Assembly (NCBI GenBank): GCA_041946965.1
Contig: JBHGBM010000027.1
Location: forward strand, 1-63,661
Direction of reading: 5' to 3'
DNA: 63,661 nucleotides
Source of the DNA: JBHGBM01 sp041946965
GTDB lineage: Bacteria; Acidobacteriota; Terriglobia; Bryobacterales; Bryobacteraceae
Below are positions 51,874-61,153 of the stretch, piece after piece. The notes below the pieces were generated by a model. That model saw only the letters and a program-made list of their open reading frames with translations. It made no database searches and was not told the DNA's origin. The translations under genes were made by a program, and so were the position numbers. Each line of letters opens with the position of its first letter. The stretch's first letter is position 1.

Positions 51874-52098
51874 TTACCAGCCGCCGCCGAGAGCTTTGCC
51901 GGTGGCGCTGATGGTCTTGATGACATCGCCGCGCTCCACCGTAACGTAGCTGTAAACCGGTTTCTCCTCGCGCGCCAACAATCGCCAGCCGGCCAGGCCA
52001 AGCACGGCCGTCGCGAGGCCGGCGAGCTGCATGGTTCGGTTGCGCCGGAGCACCCTCCGCGCCGTAGTCCGGCTTTCTTCCAGTTCAGGCATCGACAT
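51874..52098 (-). pseudogene. Truncated N-terminus of an HlyD/RND membrane-fusion-type protein
   Basis: This 74-residue frame starts at ATG 52098 with AGGTGG upstream. It has a charged cytoplasmic start, one transmembrane helix (MQLAGLATAVLGLAGWRLLA) and then YSYVTVERGDVIKTISATGKALGG. The last part matches the start of the periplasmic domain in HlyD/MacA-type efflux adaptors, which normally continue for 300 or more residues. Here it stops, and only 43 bases separate the stop from the next gene. I read it as a decayed or truncated adaptor; a functional small membrane protein is an alternative. Confidence 0.6.
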
Positions 52099-52194
52099 GG
52101 CCACCTGAACGGATAGACGAAATTACGGGTTGCCGGGCTGTAAACGTTGGTAAAGCTGGAAATCGAACAGTAAAGCCGCGGCCGCCAGGCGGGT

Positions 52195-55100
52195 TCAGAA
52201 CTGTATTTTCAAAGCCACCTGGATGAGCCTGGGCGCGCGCGCGGCGCTGATCACTCCGCCCGCCGGAGCATTCACGTTCTGGTTGGGCAGATTGAAATTG
52301 GCGTGATTCAGCGCGTTGAACGCTTCGCACCGGAGCTGCGCGTTGTAGCGCTCCCGCAGGCGCAGCCGTTTCATGAGGGAAAGATTCATGTCCAGCAGGC
52401 CCGGACCGTCCAGGATGTTCCGCCCGGAGGTTCCGAAGTGATACGCGCCGTTCGGTACCAGCGGGAAGGCGGCGCGGTCGTACCACATCTCCGGTCCGGG
52501 ATTCGGCAACGTGCCCTTGGCGATACGGTCGGGGCGGTTGGCCTCGCCCTGGTCCAGTTGCACGTTGGAGCTCTTGACGGTCAACGGAGGTCCGGTTTGC
52601 AGCCGCGCGGTCCCGGAGACCTGCCAGTCGCCGAAGAGCCAGTGGCGGCGCCAGGGCAGAGTATACATGAACAGCGAGGTGACGCCGTGCCCGCGGTCCC
52701 AATCGGAGCGCCCGCGCTCGAGCGCGAGATTGCGCGCGTCCTGCGCTCCGCCGTAGCCGCCGTCGGAGGCGTCGGCGATCTGGGAAGCGTCGTCGATGGA
52801 TTTACTGAACACGTAGTTCAGGCGGTAGAAGAATCCCCCCGCGAAGCGCTTGCGCAGGCTCACGATGCCGGCGTTGTATACCGAGTTGGAGCCGAACGAG
52901 TAATAGTCGATGTCGTTGAACCCCGCAATGGGCCGCGGAAAGCCGCCTCCGGAGAGCCGCATTTCCGGACGGCGGAAGGGCATGTTGACGTTGTACTTCC
53001 TGCCCAGGTGCGTGCCCTTGGATCCCACGTAGGCGATCTCGACCGCCATGGCCTTTCCGATCTCGCGCTCCACGGTCATGTTCCAGCTTTGCAGATACTG
53101 CGGGGTGGGATACGCCTGAAAGCCGTTGGGTGTGAGTACTCCTGCGAGATTTCCCTTGGTCCCGTACGGGCTTTGCATGGTGAGCAACTCGGGCTTGCCG
53201 CTGTTCTTGTTGTAAGTCTGCGAGATGGAGAACGGATAGACGTTGCCCAGGTCGTTGCGCACAGGATTCCAAAGATTGTTGCCGTAGAAGATGCCGTACC
53301 CGCCGCGCACCACCGAGCGCACGCCGCCGCGCGGCCGCCACGCGAACCCGACCCGGGGCGCCAGGCACTTGTACGCGGTGAAGACCAGCGAGTCCGGATA
53401 ACCGTACTGGCTGCCGAGAGCCACCTTTCCGGTGAGGCCGGCATCGGCGACCAACTCCGGCAGGTTGGGAATGGTCCTGTCGCTGGCGATCAACAGCATC
53501 CCCAACTCGGGCACCAGGTTGGTGAGCCGGCCGTATTTCTCGACCGGCGGCTTGGGCAGCTCGTACCGCAGTCCCAGGTTGAGGGTGAGCGACTTGCCCA
53601 GGCGAAGATCGTCCTGTGCGAAGAAGCCGTAGCTGGTGAAGAACAGGTAGTTCGGATTCACTCCGACGGTGCGGCTCACGCTGTTGAGCACGCCCAGCTC
53701 GAAATCCGCGATCGGCACCGTGGTCCAGAATCCGTTGAAGGCGAAGGTGCCGCGGTTGTTGTTGTAATACGGCTGGAAAAACTGCGTGCGCATGATTTCG
53801 AAGCCGAATTTCATCAGGTGCCGGGACTTGACCCAGGTGAGCGTATCGGACCACTGGTAGTTGCTCACGTGGTACACGATGGGCACGTTGGCGGCGTTGC
53901 CCAGCGCCATCATGTCCGTCACGGTGAAGCGGGGGAAACCCACCAGGCCGGGCTCCTTGGTGGAACCCACCAGGCCCCAGTCGGCCGCGTAATCGTGGCC
54001 CATGCGCTTTCCCGTTTCACGGTGGGCGGTGCGGGAAAGGCCCATGCGCGCCTCGTTGATGAGCGTGCTGCTGAACAGACGCGTGTAGCTCACGCCGGCC
54101 AGCATCTGCCTTTCGCGCGTGTCGTTGCCGAAGGTGCCGGTGGCGCTGCCGGCGTAGGGGTCCGTGTTGCGGTTGAAGCGCTTCAGGAAGCGGACGGACA
54201 GGTTATCCGAATTGCGGATTCTCTGGTCGCCCTTGGCGAGAAAGCTGTCCCACTTGTCGGGGTCGCCCGAAACCGCGTAGTAATTGTTCACCCCGGTGCG
54301 GTTGGGCAGCGGGTAGTAGGCCATCACCTGCTTCATGATGGGGTCGAAGCGGCTGGCCGGGATCACGTTGCCCGGGAAGCAGTAGCCGATCTTGCCCGCC
54401 GCGCAGGACCCCGAAGGCCCGCCGCTCATCGGATCCGCCAGCTTCGCGGGCTGGCCGTCCACATCCAGCGATTGCGTGAAGTCTCCCTGGCGCTCCGCCA
54501 AGGTGGGCACGCGCCCGATGCGCGAATTGCCGGTCACCTGGCGGTAGCCTTCCCAATCGAAGAGAAAAAAGGTCCGGTTTCTCCCGTCGTACAGGCGCGG
54601 AAGGTACACGGGGCCGTCGAGCACCGCGCCGAACTGGTTGCGCCGCAGCTTGGTGCGCTGCGGGTCGAAGAAATTGCGCGCGTCGAATACGTCGTTGCGC
54701 AGGAATTCGAATACGGTCCCGTGTAAACGGTTGGTGCCGGTTTTGAGCACCATGTTGATGGTGCCGCCGGCCAGACGCCCGTACTCGGCGGAGTAGCCGG
54801 TGGTCTGGGTTTTGAACTCCATCATGGAGTCGATGGGCGGCCGCGCCTGCGCGCTGCCTCCGCGCGGATTCTGGTTATTGAAACCGTCCACGATGAAGTT
54901 GGTGTTGTCCGTGCGCGCGCCGTTGACGGCGAAGTTACTGCCATTGCCGCCCTGCGCCTTCTGCCCCACGCCGGGCACCAGGTACGCCATGTCGGCGAAG
55001 TCGCGCCCGTCGAGCGGAATATCGAGCATCTCGCGGCTGACGATCACGTCGCCCTTGGTGGCGCTGTCGGTGTTGAGCAGCGGGACGGTGGCCTGCACCT

Positions 55101-55437
55101 CCACGGTTTCCGTGACGGAGCCGACCTGCAAGACGAACTCGAGCCGCACGGTCTGGTCGATTTGCAGCGTGACGCCGCGCTCATCGAGCTTCCGGAAACC
55201 CTCCTTCTCGACGGTGACGCGATAGTTCCCCGGATCGAGATTGGCGGCCATGAATTCGCCGTCATCGTTCGTGGTGAGTTCGCGCAGGTCGCGGTTGGCG
55301 GCCTGGTGTATCTTGACAGTGGCTCCGGGAATCACGGCGCCGGTGACATCCTGGACACGTCCGGCGAGGTTGCCCGTGGGGCTTTGGGCGAACAGGGCTA
55401 CCGCGCAAGCGAGGAACGCAGCGGGCCGGAATCGCAT
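52195..55437 (-). CDS. TonB-dependent receptor with carboxypeptidase-regulatory-like N-terminus
   Basis: The 1080 residues carry a signal peptide (MRFRPAAFLACAVALFAQS) and GGAGG five bases upstream of the ATG. The regulatory-like domain covers about 20-105 (GNLAGRVQDVTGAVIPGATV), followed by a plug region with VVSREMLDIPLDGRDFADM-type features (IPLDGRDFADMAYLVPGVG; INMVLKTGTNRLHGTVFEF). A long Oar-like barrel ends in RLIQVALKIQF. It is paralogous to the 48543-51830 receptor but clearly diverged. It lies 30 bases upstream of no partner gene of its own; the next gene on the strand upstream is the xylose-isomerase-like gene, so a sugar-related ligand is possible but not supported directly. Confidence 0.92.
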   Translation of the reverse strand: MRFRPAAFLACAVALFAQSPTGNLAGRVQDVTGAVIPGATVKIHQAANRDLRELTTNDDGEFMAANLDPGNYRVTVEKEGFRKLDERGVTLQIDQTVRLEFVLQVGSVTETVEVQATVPLLNTDSATKGDVIVSREMLDIPLDGRDFADMAYLVPGVGQKAQGGNGSNFAVNGARTDNTNFIVDGFNNQNPRGGSAQARPPIDSMMEFKTQTTGYSAEYGRLAGGTINMVLKTGTNRLHGTVFEFLRNDVFDARNFFDPQRTKLRRNQFGAVLDGPVYLPRLYDGRNRTFFLFDWEGYRQVTGNSRIGRVPTLAERQGDFTQSLDVDGQPAKLADPMSGGPSGSCAAGKIGYCFPGNVIPASRFDPIMKQVMAYYPLPNRTGVNNYYAVSGDPDKWDSFLAKGDQRIRNSDNLSVRFLKRFNRNTDPYAGSATGTFGNDTRERQMLAGVSYTRLFSSTLINEARMGLSRTAHRETGKRMGHDYAADWGLVGSTKEPGLVGFPRFTVTDMMALGNAANVPIVYHVSNYQWSDTLTWVKSRHLMKFGFEIMRTQFFQPYYNNNRGTFAFNGFWTTVPIADFELGVLNSVSRTVGVNPNYLFFTSYGFFAQDDLRLGKSLTLNLGLRYELPKPPVEKYGRLTNLVPELGMLLIASDRTIPNLPELVADAGLTGKVALGSQYGYPDSLVFTAYKCLAPRVGFAWRPRGGVRSVVRGGYGIFYGNNLWNPVRNDLGNVYPFSISQTYNKNSGKPELLTMQSPYGTKGNLAGVLTPNGFQAYPTPQYLQSWNMTVEREIGKAMAVEIAYVGSKGTHLGRKYNVNMPFRRPEMRLSGGGFPRPIAGFNDIDYYSFGSNSVYNAGIVSLRKRFAGGFFYRLNYVFSKSIDDASQIADASDGGYGGAQDARNLALERGRSDWDRGHGVTSLFMYTLPWRRHWLFGDWQVSGTARLQTGPPLTVKSSNVQLDQGEANRPDRIAKGTLPNPGPEMWYDRAAFPLVPNGAYHFGTSGRNILDGPGLLDMNLSLMKRLRLRERYNAQLRCEAFNALNHANFNLPNQNVNAPAGGVISAARAPRLIQVALKIQF

Positions 55438-55458
55438 ACGGCCTCCTTCACTGGGTTA

Positions 55459-55464
55459 AGTATA
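55459..55464 (-). promoter_or_regulatory. Candidate -10 box (TATACT) of the 55437 receptor gene
   Basis: TATACT on the minus strand lies 22-27 bases before the ATG, in the short gap after the epimerase-like gene. It repeats the arrangement before the neighbouring receptor gene. No clear -35 is visible. Confidence 0.35.
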
Positions 55465-55467
55465 CCC

Positions 55468-56370
55468 TTACGCGAAAGCTTCGCGCAGCAGCGCCAGGCT
55501 CTTGGGTACCGCCGTGGAAGCGGGCTCGCGGCCTTCCATTTCGAGCGAGACGTAGCCGCGAAAACCGGCGCGGCGCAGGATTGCCGCAATGCGCTTGTAG
55601 TCCAGTTCCAGCGTGTACCACTCGCCCCCGCCGGGATACGTCTTGGCCTGCACGATGGCCGCGTGCGGCGCCAGTTTCTCAATGCCCGCGTAAGGGTCGC
55701 CGGGGAAATTGCCGGTATCCAGGTTGACGCCCAGCCAGGGCGAATTCACCCCGCGCCAGATGCGCAGCAGCATGTCCGGGTCGGTGGTGAGCCCCCAGTG
55801 GTTTTCGAGCGCCAGCATGACGCCGGCCTTTTCGGCGTGCGGCAGGCATTCCCGGATGGAATCCACGCACCAGCGGAAGGCGTCCTCGTTGGTGTAACCG
55901 GCCAGCGGCGGCTCGTTGCCTTTCACCTTCATGAGGTCGTCGAAGCTGCGGACAGTCTTCCACCGGCCCGAGTTCAACCGTACGGCGGGGATGCCCATCT
56001 GCGCGGCGAGATCGATCGAGCGCTTGGTGTGCGCGATGTGCGCGGCGCGCTCGTCGGCTTCCGGCGAAACGAAATCCTGGTGGATGGAGAGCATCACCAG
56101 GTCGAGCCCGGCGCGGAAGGCCGCCTGCTTCAGGGAGTTCATGTAGGCGGGCGTTTCGTCGCGCATCTGCCGGTGCAACACCTCGACACCGTGGAAGCCC
56201 AGCCGCGCCGCGTCCTCGATCACTCTTTCGACTGGGTATCTTTCGCCTCGGAAGTGCCAATAGGAGTACGTCGAGACCGCCAGGCGGACGGAGTGCGCGG
56301 CGGCGGTGACGGGTGCGCTGCCGGCCAAAGCGGCGGGCGCGGCCTGAAGCAGTTGTCTTCGGGTGGGCAT
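55468..56370 (-). CDS. Sugar phosphate isomerase/epimerase-like (xylose isomerase-like TIM barrel) protein, exported
   Basis: The 300 residues begin with a Tat-like leader (MPTRRQLLQAAPAALAG). The TIM barrel shows VSTYSYWHFRGERYPVE, LGFHGVEVLHRQ, MLALENHWGLTTDPD and LGVNLDTGNFPGDPY; the Glu, Asp and His residues in these segments are the expected metal ligands of the AP endonuclease 2/xylose isomerase-like superfamily. It probably isomerises or epimerises a sugar derivative in the periplasm. It belongs to the same family as the protein at 62287-63165. The start at 56370 was chosen for the twin-Arg leader. Confidence 0.88.
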   Translation of the reverse strand: MPTRRQLLQAAPAALAGSAPVTAAAHSVRLAVSTYSYWHFRGERYPVERVIEDAARLGFHGVEVLHRQMRDETPAYMNSLKQAAFRAGLDLVMLSIHQDFVSPEADERAAHIAHTKRSIDLAAQMGIPAVRLNSGRWKTVRSFDDLMKVKGNEPPLAGYTNEDAFRWCVDSIRECLPHAEKAGVMLALENHWGLTTDPDMLLRIWRGVNSPWLGVNLDTGNFPGDPYAGIEKLAPHAAIVQAKTYPGGGEWYTLELDYKRIAAILRRAGFRGYVSLEMEGREPASTAVPKSLALLREAFA

Positions 56371-56451
56371 GAGGCGGATTGTACCCCACCCCGGACGGCG
56401 GCGATGCAAGCATGCGCTTTCCGGGGTCCGGGCTGTTAAGATGGTCGGCGT

Positions 56452-58437
56452 ATGCCCGTTCGGCCGGTGCGGTGGTTCCGGGACTTGAGGCGCGTGGAAA
56501 AGGCCTTTGCCCTGGCGCTGGTAATCTCGATCGCGCTCCGGCTGGCCGCGCCCGGCACGGGAACCGCCGCGCTGTTCACGCTGCTGGCATACCTGCTTGG
56601 CATCATGGTGGCGCTGCGCCTGGCGCGCACCGGCGTGCACAGGATGATCTGGCGGCTGCGGAACCGCCTGATCGTCGCCTACCTGTTCATTGCCGTGGTG
56701 CCCATCGGCCTGATTCTGAGTCTGTTTGGCATCAGCGGGTACTGGCTCACCGGACAGATCGCCGGCTACCTGATCCACTCGGAACTGTCGCGGCGGACCA
56801 ACGTACTGCGCCGTCCAGCCGAGATGCTGGCGCGCATGCCGGCGGCGAACCGTGCCGACTACGCGCGGCGCATCGCTCCGTTTCTGGGGGGCACCTTCCC
56901 CGAGCTCGCCGTGGTGGTGGGCGGTCCGGAGCCGTTCAAGCTGCCGCCGGAAACGGAAATCGAGCCTCCGCCCGCCGGGTGGGGAGACGTGCACGGGGTG
57001 GTGGTGCGCGAAGGGCGCATGTATGGGTGGGCGCACGCCACCGCGAAGGACGGGGCCGATATCACCATCCTCGCGCCGCTGACGCGCGATTTTATGGCGA
57101 ATCTGATGCCCGGCCTGGGAGTGGTGGACCTGGTGCGGGGCTCGCTCGAGCCGCCCCGCCGCGGCGGCGTGAACCTCCGCATCGGCGAGAAGTATTATCA
57201 GGGCGAGCCGGCGCGGGGGGCGCGGCGCGACCGCATTCCGGAGCCCTACATTGCCGGCGACATCGGCATCAGCGGCTACTACCCCGTGGCGTGCGCCATA
57301 TGGAGCCGCCCGGGCGCAACCGAGAACGGCGCGCTCTTCATCCAGACGCGCATTTCGGCGGTGCTGGGACAGGTGTTCGGCCACAGCCAGGTGGGCGGCA
57401 ACGTCGAGTGGGGCGAGTTGATCTGGTGGGCGTTTCTCGCCATGTCGTGCCTGTTCCTGGTGGTGGAGCTGATCTCGCTGGTGATCGGCGTTTCGCTGAC
57501 CCGCACCATCACCTCGGCGGTACACCAGTTGTACGAAGGCACCGAGCGCGTGAAGGAGGGCGATTTTTCCCATCGCATCCCCGTCCGCGGCAAGGATCAG
57601 CTTGCCGAGCTGGGCCATTCCTTCAACACCATGACCGCGAACCTGGAGCAGCTCATCGCGGTGGCGAAAGAGAAGGAACGGCTGCAATCGGAAATCGAGA
57701 TCGCCCGCGAAGTGCAGTCGCAGTTGTTTCCAAAATCCGTGCCGGACCTGAAGAGCCTGGAAATGGCGGGCGTGTGCAAGCCCGCGCGCATGGTTTCCGG
57801 AGACTACTACGATTTCATGCTGCTGCCGGACGCGAGCCTGGCGTTCGCCATCGGGGACGTGGCGGGCAAAGGAATCTCGGCCGCGCTGCTGATGGCGGCG
57901 ATCCAATCCACGATCCGCACCCAGCTTGCCACCGCCGCCCAGTCGGCCGGGAACGGCGGCGCGCCGGCCCAGGTCTCCACCGCGCGGCTGGTGACGCTGC
58001 TCAACAGCCAGCTTTACGCTAACACGTCGCCGGAAAAGTACGCCACCTTCTATTTCGCGCTGTATGAAGAAGGCACCCATACCCTGAGCTACACCAATGC
58101 CGGGCACGTTCCGCCGTTTTTGGTTCGCGGCGGCCATCCCATGCCGCTGGAGGTGACCGGCACGGTGGTGGGCGCGTTTCCTTTCGCGCAATACCGCGAA
58201 CAGCGCGTTCAGCTTGCGCCGGGCGACCTGGTGGTCACCTACACCGACGGCATCATCGAGCCCGAGAACGAATACGGCGAGATGTTCGGCGAGGAACGCC
58301 TGAAAGACATCCTGCTGAGGCACAGCGCCGCGGGCTGCGACGAGATCATCGCCCGCACCATGGAAGCGGTGAATGACTGGACCGGCGCGGGCGAATTGCA
58401 GGACGACATGACTATGCTGGTGGCGCGCAGAATATGA
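56452..58437 (+). CDS. Membrane-bound SpoIIE/RsbU-type PP2C phosphatase with HAMP domain
   Basis: The protein has 661 residues. Two transmembrane helices near 18-85 and another around 325-345 enclose an extracytoplasmic sensor region. A HAMP domain follows (TRTITSAVHQLYEGTERVKEGDFSHRI), then a short coiled coil (LIAVAKEKERLQSEIEIAREVQSQLFPK). The PP2C/SpoIIE phosphatase domain comes last, with metal-binding Asp residues in MVSGDYYDFMLL, FAIGDVAGKGISAAL and VVTYTDGIIEPEN. It would dephosphorylate an anti-sigma-factor antagonist in response to an envelope signal. No antagonist or anti-sigma gene is visible nearby. The stop overlaps the nnr start (ATGA). Confidence 0.92.
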   Translation: MPVRPVRWFRDLRRVEKAFALALVISIALRLAAPGTGTAALFTLLAYLLGIMVALRLARTGVHRMIWRLRNRLIVAYLFIAVVPIGLILSLFGISGYWLTGQIAGYLIHSELSRRTNVLRRPAEMLARMPAANRADYARRIAPFLGGTFPELAVVVGGPEPFKLPPETEIEPPPAGWGDVHGVVVREGRMYGWAHATAKDGADITILAPLTRDFMANLMPGLGVVDLVRGSLEPPRRGGVNLRIGEKYYQGEPARGARRDRIPEPYIAGDIGISGYYPVACAIWSRPGATENGALFIQTRISAVLGQVFGHSQVGGNVEWGELIWWAFLAMSCLFLVVELISLVIGVSLTRTITSAVHQLYEGTERVKEGDFSHRIPVRGKDQLAELGHSFNTMTANLEQLIAVAKEKERLQSEIEIAREVQSQLFPKSVPDLKSLEMAGVCKPARMVSGDYYDFMLLPDASLAFAIGDVAGKGISAALLMAAIQSTIRTQLATAAQSAGNGGAPAQVSTARLVTLLNSQLYANTSPEKYATFYFALYEEGTHTLSYTNAGHVPPFLVRGGHPMPLEVTGTVVGAFPFAQYREQRVQLAPGDLVVTYTDGIIEPENEYGEMFGEERLKDILLRHSAAGCDEIIARTMEAVNDWTGAGELQDDMTMLVARRI

Positions 58438-59972
58438 AGATCCTCACCGCCGCCCGAATGCGCGAGGTGGACCGCCGCACCACGGAACTCGGCATTCCGG
58501 GCATCGTGCTCATGGAGAACGCCGGACACCGCGTGGTGGAGGCGCTGGCGGAGAATTTCGCGCCGCTCAGCGAGCAGCGCGTGGTGGTGCTGTGCGGGAA
58601 GGGCAACAACGGCGGCGACGGCATGGTGGTGGCGCGCCAGCTTTTCACCCGCTTCCGCCCGCGCTCGCTCGAGGTGGTCCTGTTCGCCGCCCCGGAAGAA
58701 CTGAAAGGCGAGGCCGCCGCGAACTACGCCATGCTCTCGGCCTGCGGCTGCCCGGTGCGGCGGGAGATCACGCCGGAGATGCGCGCCGCCACCGTGGTGG
58801 TGGATGCGCTGCTGGGCACCGGCATCAGCGGCCCGGCGGGCGGCGCCATGCTCGCCGCCATCCGGGAGATCAACACGGGATTTCCGCTCGCCAAGGTGGT
58901 GGCGGTGGACATTCCCTCCGGCATGCCGAGCGATTCGGCCGGCCCGCTGGGCGAACATGCGCGCGCCGATTACTGCGTGACCTTCACCGCGCCCAAGCCC
59001 GCGCATGTGCTGGCGCCGAACTGCGATGCGTGCGGCGAACTGACCGTGGGCGCCATCGGCAGCCCGGCCGGGCTTTGGGAGAACGATCCGGCGGTATACC
59101 TCTCGCTCATCGAGCCGCAACAGTTCCGGCGCCTGCTGGCGCCGCGGCCGCGCATGGGTCACAAGGGCGATTACGGGCACGTGCTGGTGATCGCGGGCTC
59201 GCGCGGCAAGACCGGCGCGGCGGCCATGACGGGGATCTCCGCCCTGCGCGCCGGCGCGGGCCTGGTGACGGTCGCCTCGGCGGAGAGCGCCCTGCCCGTC
59301 ATCGCCGGCCATGCGCCCGAACTGATGACCGAGCCGCTGCCGGAGACCGCCACCGGGGGCATCGGTCTCGCGGCTTTCGATTACGGGCGCTTCGCGGCCG
59401 TCGCGGAGCGCAAGGACGTCTTCGCGCTCGGGCCGGGACTCGGCACGCACCCGGATACCGCGGCATTCGTACACCGCGTGCTCGCGGAGTTCCCGCAACC
59501 CGCCGTGATCGACGCCGATGCGCTCAATGCGCTGGCCGGGGTGGAGTGGTCCGCCGGCGGCAAGCTGCGCGTGCTCACGCCGCACCCCGGGGAGATGGCG
59601 CGGCTGACCGGACGCAAAGTTTCCGAAATAGAGGCGGACCGCGTGGAGGCGGCGAGGTCCTTCGCGGCCCGCCGCGAGGCGGTTCTGGTGCTCAAGGGCC
59701 ACCGCACCCTGATCGCGTTGCCGGACGGCGAGGTGTGGGTCAATCCGACGGGCACGCCGGCCATGGCGACCGCCGGCAGCGGCGATATCCTGACGGGGCT
59801 GATCGCGGGTTTCCTGGCGCAGTTCCCCGATGACGCCGCGGACGCCATCGCCGCCGCGGTGTACCTGCACGGACTCGCCGGAACCCTGGGCGCGGCGGAG
59901 CTGGGTGAGAAATCGCTGATCGCCACGGATCTGCTCGCGTGGCTGCCGGACGCCGTGGAGGCGTGTGGGTAG
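58434..59972 (+). CDS. nnr: Bifunctional NAD(P)H-hydrate epimerase / ADP-dependent NAD(P)H-hydrate dehydratase
   Basis: This 512-residue protein repairs hydrated NADH and NADPH. The N-terminal YjeF epimerase domain (1-215) has VLMENAGHRVVEAL, VVLCGKGNNGGDG and DALLGTGISGPAGG. The C-terminal dehydratase domain (235-510) has GHVLVIAGSRGKTGAAAMTG, LTPHPGEMARLTG and AGSGDILTGLIAGFLAQ. The ATG overlaps the phosphatase stop and the TAG overlaps the tsaE start, so a run of coupled genes continues through this locus. Adjacency of nnr and tsaE is common in bacteria. Confidence 0.95.
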   Translation: MKILTAARMREVDRRTTELGIPGIVLMENAGHRVVEALAENFAPLSEQRVVVLCGKGNNGGDGMVVARQLFTRFRPRSLEVVLFAAPEELKGEAAANYAMLSACGCPVRREITPEMRAATVVVDALLGTGISGPAGGAMLAAIREINTGFPLAKVVAVDIPSGMPSDSAGPLGEHARADYCVTFTAPKPAHVLAPNCDACGELTVGAIGSPAGLWENDPAVYLSLIEPQQFRRLLAPRPRMGHKGDYGHVLVIAGSRGKTGAAAMTGISALRAGAGLVTVASAESALPVIAGHAPELMTEPLPETATGGIGLAAFDYGRFAAVAERKDVFALGPGLGTHPDTAAFVHRVLAEFPQPAVIDADALNALAGVEWSAGGKLRVLTPHPGEMARLTGRKVSEIEADRVEAARSFAARREAVLVLKGHRTLIALPDGEVWVNPTGTPAMATAGSGDILTGLIAGFLAQFPDDAADAIAAAVYLHGLAGTLGAAELGEKSLIATDLLAWLPDAVEACG

Positions 59973-60387
59973 CTACCGCACCGGCTCCGAGGAGGAGACC
60001 ATCGCGCTCGGCGAGCGCCTGGCGCGCGCGCTGCCGCGTCCCTCCGTGGTGCTGCTGACCGGCGATCTGGGAGCGGGCAAGACCACGCTGGCCAAGGGCA
60101 TCGTGAAAGGGCTCGGCGCGGCCGAGCCGGATGAAGTCTCGAGCCCCACATTCACGCTGGTGCACGAGTACGGCAGCGTGTACCACATCGACCTGTACCG
60201 CCTGGACGAGGCTCGCGAAGCCGAGGGCCTGGGCCTCGACGAGATTTTCGACCGCGCCGGAGCCGTCGTGCTCATCGAATGGGGAGAGCGTTTTCCCGAG
60301 ATTATGCCCCGGGAGCGCATCGAGATCCGTATCGAATCGCGCGGCGGAGACGAACGCGAGATCACCGTAACGGAAGTGCAAGAATGA
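59965..60387 (+). CDS. tsaE: tRNA threonylcarbamoyladenosine biosynthesis ATPase TsaE
   Basis: The 140 residues start at GTG inside the end of nnr. The Walker A loop GDLGAGKTT is at 33-41, with SSPTFTLVHEY (switch region), HIDLYRL and IEWGERF following, all typical of TsaE/YjeE. TsaE works with TsaB and TsaD to form the t6A base at position 37 of ANN-decoding tRNAs. Length is normal. The TGA stop overlaps the ATG of the SDR gene. Confidence 0.93.
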   Translation: MGSYRTGSEEETIALGERLARALPRPSVVLLTGDLGAGKTTLAKGIVKGLGAAEPDEVSSPTFTLVHEYGSVYHIDLYRLDEAREAEGLGLDEIFDRAGAVVLIEWGERFPEIMPRERIEIRIESRGGDEREITVTEVQE

Positions 60388-61145
60388 CATCGAACTGGGC
60401 ACTGATTCTGGGGGCCTCCAGCGGATTCGGCCAAGCCGCCGCCCTGGAACTGGCGCGCGGCGGCATGAACATCGCCGGCGTCCATATGGATCGCAGGGAG
60501 ACCATGGCGCGCGTGGAGGAACTGCGCGCGCGCCTCCGTTCCCTGGGCCGCGAGGAGCGTTTCTTCAACAGCAATGCCGCCGACGACGAGCGCCGGTCCG
60601 AGATTGTGAAGGCGCTCGCCGGAAGCATCGCTCCCGGCGGCCTCCGGGTGCTGATGCATTCGCTCGCGTTCGGCGTGCTGAAACCGATGGCGGAGGTGGC
60701 GCGGCGGCAGCTCGAGAACACTTGCGACGCTATGGGCCACTCGCTGGTTTACTGGGTGCGGGACCTGGTGGCCGCGGGGCTGCTCGGCGAGGGCGGGCGC
60801 GTCTTCGCCATGACCAGCGCGGGCGGCCGGCGCGCCCTCCCCATGTACGGCCCTGTAAGCGCGGCCAAGGCGGTGCTCGAGGCGCACGTGCGGCAGCTCG
60901 CCGTGGAGTTCGCCCCGCGCGGGATTACGGTGAATGCCATCGAGGCCGGCGTCACCGAGACACCCGCGCTGCGCGCCATCCCGGGGCACGAAAAGCTCGC
61001 GGAGTTCGCGCGCGCGCGCAACCCGAACGGGCGCCTCACCTGTCCGGAGGACGTGGCGCGCTCGATTGCGGCGCTGGCGCAGCCCGGCACCTACTGGATG
61101 ACGGGCAATGTGATTCGCGTAGACGGCGGCGAAGGCACCGTGTAA
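60384..61145 (+). CDS. Short-chain dehydrogenase, enoyl-ACP reductase (FabI/FabL)-like
   Basis: The 253 residues start at the ATGA overlap with tsaE. It has the N-terminal NAD(P) loop GASSGFGQAAALELA. The catalytic pair is spaced Tyr155-x6-Lys162 (YGPVSAAK), as in enoyl-ACP reductases, rather than Tyr-x3-Lys of classical SDRs. MHSLAFG (91-97) corresponds to the FabI HSxxFA segment, and the C-terminus VIRVDGGEGTV is family-like. It therefore probably reduces an enoyl-thioester in fatty-acid synthesis or a related pathway. Whether it is the cell's main enoyl reductase cannot be judged from here. Confidence 0.85.
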   Translation: MTSNWALILGASSGFGQAAALELARGGMNIAGVHMDRRETMARVEELRARLRSLGREERFFNSNAADDERRSEIVKALAGSIAPGGLRVLMHSLAFGVLKPMAEVARRQLENTCDAMGHSLVYWVRDLVAAGLLGEGGRVFAMTSAGGRRALPMYGPVSAAKAVLEAHVRQLAVEFAPRGITVNAIEAGVTETPALRAIPGHEKLAEFARARNPNGRLTCPEDVARSIAALAQPGTYWMTGNVIRVDGGEGTV

Positions 61146-61153
61146 GAGAACCG

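Noticed and set aside
52303..54726. Long plus-strand open frame opposite the second receptor
   Set aside because: Antisense shadow with no domain or start signal.
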